Made by a program: the position numbers and the translations under genes
In this document: positions 51,979-59,751 of the stretch, one piece after another
How the letters are laid out: each line of letters begins with the position of its first letter
How positions within the stretch are numbered: position 1 is the stretch's first letter
The notes under the pieces: model-generated
Seen by the model: the letters and a program-made list of their open reading frames with translations, nothing else
What the model was told of the DNA's origin: nothing
Database searches by the model: none
Source of the DNA: Actinomycetes bacterium
GTDB lineage: Bacteria > Actinomycetota > Coriobacteriia > Coriobacteriales > Eggerthellaceae
NCBI GenBank assembly: GCA_023394615.1
Contig: JAEXAI010000022.1
Location: 62,001-126,000 of the forward strand
DNA: 64,000 nucleotides
Direction: 5' to 3'

Positions 51979-52660
51979 CGGTAGAATCCTCGGGCATTTC
52001 CAGACGGTAGCCCACCTTGCGCAACGTGTTTATCTGCACTTTTGATCCGACGAAGGAAAGCTTTTTGCGCAAAAACGAGATATAAGCCTCCACGTTGTTG
52101 TCATCTGCGGTGGAATCGACGCCCCATACTTTGTTGATGAGGGTTTCCTTGCTGGTCACGTGATGGGGGTTGCTCATAAGGATCGACAGAATCGAGAATT
52201 CCTTGAACCCGAGGTGGATGTTCTTTTTCGCAGTGGAAAGCTCACAGCTTTCCAAATCCAGTTTTATGTCGCCGAAATCCAACTCTTCGAATTGCAGATC
52301 GCTTTGGCGTCGTGAGAGGCTGCGCAGGCGCGCCAGCAACTCGGCTGGTGCGAAGGGCTTGGTCAGGTAATCGTCGGCCCCGCTGTCGAGTCCGTTTATC
52401 TTGTCGCCAAGCGCATCGCGCGCGGTCAGCATGATGACAGGCGTGTTTACTTTACTGCGGCGCAACTCGGAAACGACGTCGAAGCCGTTTTTCTTGGGCA
52501 GCATCACGTCCAGTACGATCACATCGTAGATGTCGCTTTGTGCGTAACTCAAACCGGCCTCGCCATCGTGGACGATATCCACTTGGTATCCGTGATCCTG
52601 AAGGATGCGGTCGAGTGCTTCCGAAAGCCGGATGTCGTCTTCAACAACCAATACCTGCAT
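51971..52660 (-). CDS. OmpR/PhoB-type response regulator
   Basis: 229 residues: a receiver domain (VLVVEDDIRLSEALDRILQD; phospho-accepting Asp in VIVLDVMLPKKNG; Lys in DDYLTKPFAPAEL) and a winged-helix DNA-binding domain (IHLGFKEFSILSILMSNPHH ... VEAYISFLRKKLSFVGS). The frame opens earlier at 52729, but GGAG before 52660 and the normal receiver start (LMQVLVVEDD) fix the start. It is divergent from the VTC operon across 220 bp, which hold a GTTGC-N10-GCAAC dyad at 52741-52760. Confidence 0.94.
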   Translation of the reverse strand: MQVLVVEDDIRLSEALDRILQDHGYQVDIVHDGEAGLSYAQSDIYDVIVLDVMLPKKNGFDVVSELRRSKVNTPVIMLTARDALGDKINGLDSGADDYLTKPFAPAELLARLRSLSRRQSDLQFEELDFGDIKLDLESCELSTAKKNIHLGFKEFSILSILMSNPHHVTSKETLINKVWGVDSTADDNNVEAYISFLRKKLSFVGSKVQINTLRKVGYRLEMPEDSTDA

Positions 52661-52880
52661 GAGGGCTCCTGCCAAATGGTTTGAATCTGTTCTGCGCACA
52701 CGGGATGCACCACGCATCGCGCATCGCACGCAGATTATTTGTTGCGTCTATTGTAGCAACTTATCTGAAAGCCAACTGAAACACGTAGTGATGGATATGT
52801 GGAGTCCGCCACCGTTTCAGGCAGTTTTAAGGCGCAGACTTTACCTTCGTCTTACAAGCCCCGATGGAAGGAGGCGCGAT

Positions 52881-54101
52881 ATGCTGTCAATGGACCTGCC
52901 GCAAATCTCTGCGACTAGAACAGCGGCCCCGGTTCGCTCGAATTTTGCGCGCCATGAAAAGAAGTACGATATCGACCAGGCTCAGATGAACGCCTTTATC
53001 GATAGCATTGCCGACAAACTGGGTTACGATGAATACGCTCGCAGCAGTATTTGCAGTCTGTATTACGACACACCGACTGACGAGCTGATCAATCGTTCGA
53101 TGGAAAAGCCCCTTTATAAAGAAAAGCTGCGCATCCGTTCTTACGGCGTTCCACAGGCGCAAAGCCAAGTGTTCGTGGAGCTGAAGAAGAAGTTCAAGGG
53201 CATTGTGTACAAGCGCCGTGTGTTCTGCAGTTATGCGGCAGCAAAGGCGTTTATGGCGGGCGCGCCCTACCAGCAGGCAATCATCATGTATCCGCTGGAT
53301 GATCCCGAAAAGCAGCAGGCCAGCTTGAGTAATCACAGCTTGCAGATAGCAGCCGAGATTCGCGCGTGCTGTGAGAGGCATCCGAATTTGCGACCGGCCA
53401 TGGTGATAGTGACGCAGCGCGTGTCGCTGCGCAGCACCGATGAGAGCGACATCCGGATCACGCTTGACTATGATGCGGTGTGGCGGACAAACGCATGTGA
53501 TCTCGCGGCAGGCATGGAGGGTGAGCCGCTCATTGACGAGGACCATGCCATCATGGAAATCAAATGCGGCGGTGCCTACCCATTGTGGCTGGTAGACGCC
53601 TTAAACGCTGTGCAGGCCTATCCGAAGTCGTGCTCGAAATACGGGCGTGCCTACACCGCGTGGTGCGCGGAAGGCGGGGCAGCTCCTGCTGTTGCGGAAC
53701 ATCAGCGCGCACGTCAGCGCCAAACGGACATCCGTGGCAGTTTCGGGGCAATCGAAACGGTTTCCGGCACAATGGCAGATGGGGCGACACCCGTGTCTGC
53801 CAGGACTGCTCGGCCAGCTATACCCGTTAGCCCCGAAATCCCTGCGGCTGCAGTTATCGCGGATGTCGCAGAACCTGCAGACACGATGCGACCCGCAAAG
53901 CATCCTTCGACGCTGGGTTTTGCGACCCGATCCTCTCGAAAGGCTCCGCGTCACGCCAAACCCACGACGCGGAAACCGTCCCGCTCCGCTTCCATCAACC
54001 CCTTTGCGGACAGACAAACTCATTGCGCATCTACATCTGCGTCGGGCAAACCGTCCCGCTCCGCATCCCCACTGAAAGAGAAAGAGGAATACTGTGCTTG
54101 A
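52881..54101 (+). CDS. VTC-domain polyphosphate polymerase-like protein
   Basis: 406 residues. Residues of about 20-260 form a VTC/CYTH-type tunnel domain: ARHEKKYDIDQAQMNAFID, YKEKLRIRSYG, VFVELKKKFKGIVYKRRV, DIRITLDYDAVWRT and AIMEIKCGGAYPLWLVDAL supply the basic and acidic residues expected. In yeast, VTC domains make polyphosphate from ATP; bacterial partners of DUF4956 are less understood. The last 140 residues are low complexity, Ser/Arg/Pro-rich. AAGGAGGC precedes the ATG at 52881. Confidence 0.83.
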   Translation: MLSMDLPQISATRTAAPVRSNFARHEKKYDIDQAQMNAFIDSIADKLGYDEYARSSICSLYYDTPTDELINRSMEKPLYKEKLRIRSYGVPQAQSQVFVELKKKFKGIVYKRRVFCSYAAAKAFMAGAPYQQAIIMYPLDDPEKQQASLSNHSLQIAAEIRACCERHPNLRPAMVIVTQRVSLRSTDESDIRITLDYDAVWRTNACDLAAGMEGEPLIDEDHAIMEIKCGGAYPLWLVDALNAVQAYPKSCSKYGRAYTAWCAEGGAAPAVAEHQRARQRQTDIRGSFGAIETVSGTMADGATPVSARTARPAIPVSPEIPAAAVIADVAEPADTMRPAKHPSTLGFATRSSRKAPRHAKPTTRKPSRSASINPFADRQTHCASTSASGKPSRSASPLKEKEEYCA

Positions 54102-54795
54102 TGCAACATTCTCAAGCGTGCTCGACTCCACCAGCAGCACCGCAGCTTCATTGTCTTCGGGTGATTTTCTGCTGTGTAGCTTGGTATCGCTGGCTTTAGG
54201 CTTGGCGATTGCGTTTATCTACATGTTCAAACACGAGTACTCGAAAAACTTTGTCATCACGCTGGCATTGTTGCCCCTTATCGTGCAAATGGTCATCGCG
54301 TTGGTGAACGGCAACATCGGAGCCGGTATTGCCGTGATGGGCGTGTTCAACCTAGTGCGATTCCGCTCGATTCCTGGTAGCGCGAAAGATATCGGATCGG
54401 TGTTTTTCGCTATGGCCGTGGGTTTGTCCACCGGCATGGGATATCTGATGTTGGCCGTGTTGTTCACCATCATCGTAGGTGTCGCCAACATAGTATATGT
54501 GCTTTCCCCGTTGGGCAAAAAGGGCGAATCGGGCATCGACAAAACGCTGAAGGTCACCATCCCCGAGGACATGGATTATTGCAATGTATTCGACGACTTG
54601 TTCGATCGCTTTACCGACGAGTGCGAATTGGTAAACGTGAAGACCACGAATATGGGCAGCTTGTACCAGCTGGAATACCGCATTACTTTGAAAAGCCAGA
54701 AAGTGGAAAAAAGCCTATTGGATGCCGTTAGATGCCGCAACGGTAATTTAAGCGTGCAATGCGGGCGTCCGATTGTTGAAAGGGAGACGCTGTAA
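54094..54795 (+). CDS. DUF4956-like membrane protein
   Basis: 233 residues: three to four membrane helices (FLLCSLVSLALGLAIAFIYM; FVITLALLPLIVQMVIALV; IGSVFFAMAVGLSTGMGYLM) with the conserved FNLVRFRSIPGSAKDI loop, then a soluble alpha/beta C-terminal domain. Such proteins are regularly found beside VTC-domain genes. The GTG start overlaps the VTC gene by 8 bp, and AGAAAGAGGA precedes it. The gene function is unknown; it may anchor or feed the VTC-domain enzyme. Confidence 0.8.
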   Translation: MLDATFSSVLDSTSSTAASLSSGDFLLCSLVSLALGLAIAFIYMFKHEYSKNFVITLALLPLIVQMVIALVNGNIGAGIAVMGVFNLVRFRSIPGSAKDIGSVFFAMAVGLSTGMGYLMLAVLFTIIVGVANIVYVLSPLGKKGESGIDKTLKVTIPEDMDYCNVFDDLFDRFTDECELVNVKTTNMGSLYQLEYRITLKSQKVEKSLLDAVRCRNGNLSVQCGRPIVERETL

Positions 54796-56663
54796 TGAGC
54801 ACGTTTTACATAAGAAGAGCCGCGCAGATTCTATGCGCAGTCGCGCTGGTGGCATGCGTGCATCTGTTAAGCGGGTGCTCGTCGCAAAAAGATGCGACCA
54901 CCAACGAGGTAGCGGCTACAGCGTCGCAGACGACGGCTTCCGATTCCGGAACCACCACCGCATCCACTGTGAGCGCGCAGCCTGATGGCATGGATTTCGA
55001 TTACAGCAACCGCGACTTAGATAGCAGCTATGATGCGTCGAGCGCCACTACCATTCAGCTATCCGATTCAGGATCCACGGTATCGGGTTCTGGCGCATCG
55101 ACTGACGGCAGCACCGTGACTATTGATTCGGCTGGCACCTATGTGGTATCCGGCACGCTTTCAAGCGGGCAGATTGTGATTGCGGCCTCAGATGACGCGA
55201 AAGTGCAGCTGGTTTTGAACGGCGTTGACATCACGTCGGGCGCGGGTCCATGTATATACGTGCAAAGTGGCGACAAGGCTTTCATCACTTTAGCTGAAGG
55301 TTCGCAGAACACGCTTTCCGACGGTAGCTCGTTCGTGTTGACCGGTGCAGACGGGGAAGCGGACGCAACGTTGTACAGCGCAAGCGACCTGACGATCAAT
55401 GGGTCGGGATCTCTTAGCGTGAACGCGACCGTGTCGCATGCGGTGAAGAGCACCGATGACCTTATCATCACCGGCGGCACGTTTAATATAACGAGCGCCA
55501 AAGATGCTTTGCGTGGCAAAGACTGCGTGAAAATCTGCGATGGCACGTTCAACGTGAAGGCAACAGGCGACGGCATCGTGAGCACCAACAGCGATGATGC
55601 CACGCGTGGATACGTTTCCATCGACGGTGGCGAATTCAATCTGAGTGTGGAAGATGACGGCATCCAAGCTGCACATTACATACGCGTGATGGGCGGCACA
55701 ATTGATATCGATGCTGGTGATGATGCCATTCATAGCGATAGCGACGCGCTTGTGAACGGCGGCAGCTTGAACATTACAGCAGGCGATGATGCAGTGCATG
55801 GTGAAACGAATCTATCGATTGCGGGAGGCACCACCACGATTGCTGATTGCTACGAGGGCTTTGAGGCGCAGGACATCACCATTTCCGGTGGCGAGAACTT
55901 CATCTACGCCGAGGATGACGGTATCAATGCATCAGCGGCTGGAGAAAGCACAGACCAGAGTGCGCAGACCAATGCACGCGGTATGGGCGGCGGCCCTCAG
56001 ACCGGCATGCAGGAAAGCGGTTTCTCTAGCTCGGGCAGCCTCGTCATCACGGGCGGGCGTACTATCGTGCAAACGCAGAACGGTGACGGCGTCGACAGCA
56101 ACGGCAGTATTTCCATGAGCGGCGGCGTGGTTTTGGTGTCAGGTCCCACCATGGATGGCAATGGATCGCTTGACTACGATTCGGAAGGCACGATTACCGG
56201 CGGTACGTTTATCGCGCTGGGATCATCCGGTATGGCGCAGACATTCGATAGCTCTTCCACTCAGGCTAGCGTAGTGGCCACTGAAAGTGGCAGCGCGGGC
56301 GATCTCGTCTCGATCGTCGATGCTTCCGGCAATGTCGTATGCAGCTACAAAGCGGCGTACAAGTACTCATTTGTGCTGGCCAGCACGGCGGGCATAACCG
56401 ATGGTACCAGTTACAGCATCGTGGTGGGCGGCTCGAACAGTCAAACCGATTCGTACGGGTATGCAACCGGCGGCACGGTTTCGGGTGGCACTGACCAGGG
56501 CAGCATCAGCGCCACCACCAGCGTGCAAGGCTCGATGGGCATGGGTGGCATGCAAGGAGGCGGCGGCATGAACGGCGCGCAAAACACGCAGCCCCAAGGC
56601 GGCAATGCTGGTGGCGGTATGGCAGGCGGTTCTGCCGCTGGAGGCAAGAGCGCCGCAGCTTAG
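54795..56663 (+). CDS. Carbohydrate-binding (Cthe_2159-like) beta-helix lipoprotein
   Basis: 622 residues. A lipoprotein signal (lipobox LLSGC) is followed by a Thr/Ser-rich linker and a long repeat region rich in Gly, Asp, Ser and Thr with recurring GG(T/S)x(N/D)I units (ITGGTFNITSAKDALRGKDC; IDGGEFNLSVEDDGIQAAHY; VMGGTIDIDAGDDAIHSDSD), characteristic of the parallel beta-helix of Cthe_2159-type proteins, the founding member of which binds acidic sugars and Ca2+. The C-terminus is Gly/Met/Gln-rich (MGMGGMQGGGGMNGAQ). The start overlaps the previous stop by 1 bp (TAATG), so it closes the operon. Confidence 0.82.
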   Translation: MSTFYIRRAAQILCAVALVACVHLLSGCSSQKDATTNEVAATASQTTASDSGTTTASTVSAQPDGMDFDYSNRDLDSSYDASSATTIQLSDSGSTVSGSGASTDGSTVTIDSAGTYVVSGTLSSGQIVIAASDDAKVQLVLNGVDITSGAGPCIYVQSGDKAFITLAEGSQNTLSDGSSFVLTGADGEADATLYSASDLTINGSGSLSVNATVSHAVKSTDDLIITGGTFNITSAKDALRGKDCVKICDGTFNVKATGDGIVSTNSDDATRGYVSIDGGEFNLSVEDDGIQAAHYIRVMGGTIDIDAGDDAIHSDSDALVNGGSLNITAGDDAVHGETNLSIAGGTTTIADCYEGFEAQDITISGGENFIYAEDDGINASAAGESTDQSAQTNARGMGGGPQTGMQESGFSSSGSLVITGGRTIVQTQNGDGVDSNGSISMSGGVVLVSGPTMDGNGSLDYDSEGTITGGTFIALGSSGMAQTFDSSSTQASVVATESGSAGDLVSIVDASGNVVCSYKAAYKYSFVLASTAGITDGTSYSIVVGGSNSQTDSYGYATGGTVSGGTDQGSISATTSVQGSMGMGGMQGGGGMNGAQNTQPQGGNAGGGMAGGSAAGGKSAAA

Positions 56664-56675
56664 TTGGTGTGTTCT

Positions 56676-56698
56676 CGGCGGCGGGGCTTCCGCCGCCG
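56676..56698 (+). terminator. GC-rich hairpin after the lipoprotein gene
   Basis: CGGCGGCGG (56676-56684) pairs with CCGCCGCCG (56690-56698) around GGCTT-type loop sequence; only TTT follows, 7 bp later. It begins 12 bp after the stop, so it is a probable terminator. Confidence 0.6.
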
Positions 56699-56730
56699 GG
56701 TGGGTTTCCTGTTGGCAATGCAAGGGATCG

Positions 56731-56973
56731 CGCCCCGTGGAGCTGCGAATCGCACCTAGTTTCGAGTCGCACCCCGTGGAGCTGCGAATCGCACCCAGTG
56801 GGGCTGCGGGTCTCGCCCCGTGGGGCTGCGAATCGCACCTAGTTCCGAGTCGCGTCCCGTGGGGCTGCGAATCGCACCCAGTTCCGACTCGCACCCCGTG
56901 GGGCTGCGAATCGCACCCAGTTCCGACTCGCACCCCGTGGAGGTGCGAGTCGTGTCCCGTGGAGCTGCGAGAT
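56731..56973. repeat. 39-bp tandem repeat array
   Basis: Seven partial or full units containing CCCCGTGG at 56733, 56772, 56816, 56855, 56894, 56933 and 56955; the spacing is 39 bp four times, with one 44-bp step and one 22-bp step. Each full unit carries the palindrome TGCGAATCGCA and ends with TTCCGACTCGC or a variant. The period is a multiple of three, so ORFs on both strands stay open through it (plus-strand units would read PWGCESHPVPTRT), but codon content looks like repeat sequence, not protein. Confidence 0.88.
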
Positions 56974-57015
56974 GCCTCCGGTTGGTCGCGCGACTATGGT
57001 TTCAGGGAGTTTTCC

Positions 57016-57213
57016 GATTTGGAAACAGAAAAACGGCGAGCAAACGAAGTAAAGTACGAGCCTGATTTTCGTTCATTCAAGGGTGTCTTCTGCGACCTGC
57101 GGTTATGTGGGGGCGATTCTCCGCTCTCCCCGGTTGCCGCCGATTAATGGAGACTTATATGCGACAGCATCGTACTATGCTTCGTTTACTTGGCGTTTTT
57201 CTGTTTTGAAATC
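57016..57213. repeat. Long inverted-repeat element, family 2, copy B
   Basis: 198 bp with 44-nt inverted ends (57016-57059 and 57170-57213; 37 of 44 matching; AAACAGAAAAACG and AAACGAAG in common). The centre has TCTGCGACCTGCGGTT (57089-57104), differing by one base from copy A at 29291. The 3' arm is especially similar to the 3' arm of copy A. From 57214 to 57561 I see no convincing gene. Confidence 0.85.
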
Positions 57214-57561
57214 GCAAAAAGCTCTAGGGGAAGCGAAAACGAGCACGATGGCATCTGTGCGGGCGGGTTGGTGCATCAACCATCGGGGCGTGAGCTCGAT
57301 TCGAAGATCGCGTCTCGATTCGAATTATTGGAACCCGGTTTACTTCGCAATGCGCCATTTGCGTCTTTGAAGGGGCGGTATATCCGGAATCAAGGTGGGC
57401 GGTTTTTTCTTTATCGCCATAAACCCTGTTCACGGGCAGTCTATTTAGAATTGCTTTTCCCGATGAGCTAATCGAGCACCGGAAGGTAGCGCAAAAGGCG
57501 CATTGCGAAGTAATATGCCCCTGAAAAAAACGAATCATGATGTTTTTTCAGGTAGAGGAAT

Positions 57562-58392
57562 TCAGAACGCGATGATTGTAGGCAACGGAAGATCGTGAGG
57601 TTCTAGCGGGATGGCGTCCACATGCTGTTCGGAAAAGGCAACGCCAACGACTACGGCATCGCTGCGCAGCAGACTGAGGAAACAATCGTAGTTGCCTCCG
57701 CCGTAGCCTAATCGGTTGCGTGCGTCGTCGAAGGCCACCAAAGGCACCACAGCGAAATCGATGCTCTGCGGGTTGCAGAGGGGGAAATCGGAAAGCTGCA
57801 GGTCGTCGGAGGAATAGGTTTTCAGCGGGTGGTTTATGAAGGTGTCCGTAATGCTGTTGAAGGCGTCACTGCTCACGAGTCGCATTTGCATTTGAGTTCG
57901 TGTCGGCGATGTTTTGATCGCAGGTGTCGGCGTCGAAGGCGGCGTGTCTCCAGTCGCGCGCACCATGCAGGGGAGTGCGACGGCGCATCTGCGCTCGAAT
58001 GCTATCTGCAGAAATGCTCCTACGTTCACTTCGGAATGCATGGCGGAATACGCTGCGATAACTGGAACGTGCGCGCTTTTGCCGTGCTGCTCTATCGCAT
58101 CGTCCAACATGCGGGAAAGCTCAAGGCATATACGCTCGCACTTTTCGCGGCGTGTATCCTCGCTCATAGCATCGCGGCGTTTCAGCACTTGTGCGCGCAC
58201 GGCTTTTTTTTTGTTGCATGTGGAATCCGACGCACACACGGTTTTTTTTCTGTCGCATGTTGAATCCGACGCATGCACGGCTTTTTTGCTGTCGCGTGTC
58301 GAACCTGACGCATGTGTGGTCTCAGCTTCTATTTCGTCGCCAGGTGAATCCATCGCGCGCGCAACCCTGCTCTCGTTTTCGTCTGAGCCCAT
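57562..58392 (-). CDS. 5-formyltetrahydrofolate cyclo-ligase with repeat-bearing N-terminus
   Basis: 276 residues against about 190 for the family. The conserved core starts near residue 61 (KKKAVRAQVLKRRDAMSE) and ends with the signature FDDARNRLGYGGGNYDCFLS and GVAFSEQHVDAIPLEPHD; it makes 5,10-methenyl-THF from 5-formyl-THF and ATP. The preceding 60 residues contain three copies of a 13-residue unit (KKAVHASDSTCDR, KKTVCASDSTCNK and a partial THASGSTRDS), encoded by a 39-bp tandem repeat with long T runs on the plus strand. A second Thr/Pro-rich insert lies at about 150-165. The true start could be further downstream than 58392. Confidence 0.85.
   Translation of the reverse strand: MGSDENESRVARAMDSPGDEIEAETTHASGSTRDSKKAVHASDSTCDRKKTVCASDSTCNKKKAVRAQVLKRRDAMSEDTRREKCERICLELSRMLDDAIEQHGKSAHVPVIAAYSAMHSEVNVGAFLQIAFERRCAVALPCMVRATGDTPPSTPTPAIKTSPTRTQMQMRLVSSDAFNSITDTFINHPLKTYSSDDLQLSDFPLCNPQSIDFAVVPLVAFDDARNRLGYGGGNYDCFLSLLRSDAVVVGVAFSEQHVDAIPLEPHDLPLPTIIAF
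58192..58320 (-). repeat. 39-bp tandem repeat in the cyclo-ligase N-terminus
   Basis: About three units with a 39-bp period (AATCCGACGC-type cores at 58224, 58263 and a diverged one at 58302), each containing a run of six to nine T. The runs are likely to slip in replication, which would shift the N-terminal reading frame. Confidence 0.8.
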
Positions 58393-58401
58393 TGTGGCAC
58401 T

Positions 58402-59748
58402 CTACCCTATGCCGAGAAACTGCATGACTAAGTAGACTATCGTCAGCAAAGTGACGATGCCGATGGTCAACCACAAAAGCGCATTCGATACGCGTCCGCT
58501 TACGAGTTTGCCCATGATGCGCTTGTCGGCGGCGATGATGGCCATGAATACCAGCAAGATGGGCAGGATGATGCCGTTGATAAACTGGGCGGTCAGCATA
58601 ATCGACATCAGATTCACGTTGGGTGTTAGTACCACGATAGCTGCGATGCAGATAATGAAAGTAAAGATGCCTTTGAAAACCGGTGCTTCTTTCCAGGTGA
58701 ACTCGACGCCGGCCTCCCAGCCGAACGCCTCGCAAATAACGAATGAGGTGGTCAGCGGCAACACGCAGGCGGCCAAGAAACTAGCAGCAATCAGTCCGAC
58801 GGCGAACAGCGCCTCGGCATACTGTCCGGCAAACGGAGCCAGCGCACCTGCAGCATCGGCGGCTGATTCGATATGGATGCCCTGCGGGAAGAGCACGGCA
58901 CCTGTAGTGACCACGATGAACCATGCGACCAAGCAGGCAGCCACGGTTCCGCTAACCGCATCAATCTTGAGGCTGAACAGGTCTTCTTCGTCCAAACCCT
59001 TTTCGACTACGTTGCTTTGCTGATAGAACATCATCCATGGCGCGATAGTGGTACCGATAGTGGAAATGGTTAGACTGATGAAGTTCTGCTGCTGCAACAC
59101 ATGGGGCACCACGGTGGAATACAGGGCGTCTTCCCAATTTGGATTTGCCATGAAAGCGGCGATGATGTACGTGATGAATACGAAGCTCAGCACCAGAAAT
59201 ACTCGCTCGACGCGTTTGTAGTTGCCGCCAGCGATAAGCACCCATACTGCTATGGCCGCTACCGTCACCGAGATCCAGGTGGGTACGTTGAACATGCCCA
59301 TGCCCGACGCGATGCCAGCGAATTCGGAAAATGTGGTGCACACGTTGCCGATGAGCAAAGCCAACATGGCCAGCGCTGTCGGGCGGATGCCGAAGCGTTC
59401 ACGGATAAGGGCGGCAAACCCTTTGCCGGTGACCGCCCCCATGCGCGATGCCGTCAGCTGCACCACAGCCAAAAGCACGCACATCACAGGGATGATCCAA
59501 AGCGACGTGAAACCAAATTCCGCGCCGACTGTTGAATAGGTGGAAATGCCGCCTGCGTCGTTTCCGGCCATGGCGGTGACGATGCCCGGCCCCATAGCGG
59601 CCAGTATCAACATCAGTTTGCTTTTTTGCTTCTTTGTTATTTGCTGTTGAGGCTGCTGACCTGCATCATCGGTAGCTATCAGGCTTTGCTGCCCATGTGC
59701 TTGGCGGTCGGCCAGAACCTCCTCGGTTGTCTTTTGCTGTGCGGTCAT
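58402..59748 (-). CDS. Nramp-related transporter with altered metal site (probable Mg2+, NRMT-like)
   Basis: 448 residues, about 11 helices after a Gln-rich N-terminal tail. The fold is Nramp/SLC11 (GPGIVTAMAGNDAGGISTYS in helix 1). Canonical Nramp has DPGN in helix 1 and MPH in helix 6; here the equivalents are DAGG (64-67) and APW (236-238, TTIAPWMMFYQQS). Loss of the Met and of the Asn/His is the hallmark of Nramp-related Mg2+ transporters described from Eggerthella. The MgtE_N/CBS-type gene 3 bp upstream in the same operon supports Mg2+ as substrate (inference). Confidence 0.82.
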   Translation of the reverse strand: MTAQQKTTEEVLADRQAHGQQSLIATDDAGQQPQQQITKKQKSKLMLILAAMGPGIVTAMAGNDAGGISTYSTVGAEFGFTSLWIIPVMCVLLAVVQLTASRMGAVTGKGFAALIRERFGIRPTALAMLALLIGNVCTTFSEFAGIASGMGMFNVPTWISVTVAAIAVWVLIAGGNYKRVERVFLVLSFVFITYIIAAFMANPNWEDALYSTVVPHVLQQQNFISLTISTIGTTIAPWMMFYQQSNVVEKGLDEEDLFSLKIDAVSGTVAACLVAWFIVVTTGAVLFPQGIHIESAADAAGALAPFAGQYAEALFAVGLIAASFLAACVLPLTTSFVICEAFGWEAGVEFTWKEAPVFKGIFTFIICIAAIVVLTPNVNLMSIMLTAQFINGIILPILLVFMAIIAADKRIMGKLVSGRVSNALLWLTIGIVTLLTIVYLVMQFLGIG

Positions 59749-59751
59749 GGG

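Noticed and set aside
56605..57147. A 180-codon plus-strand frame through the 39-bp array
   Set aside because: It is open only because the repeat period is a multiple of three; it starts inside the lipoprotein gene and has no ribosome binding site or family.
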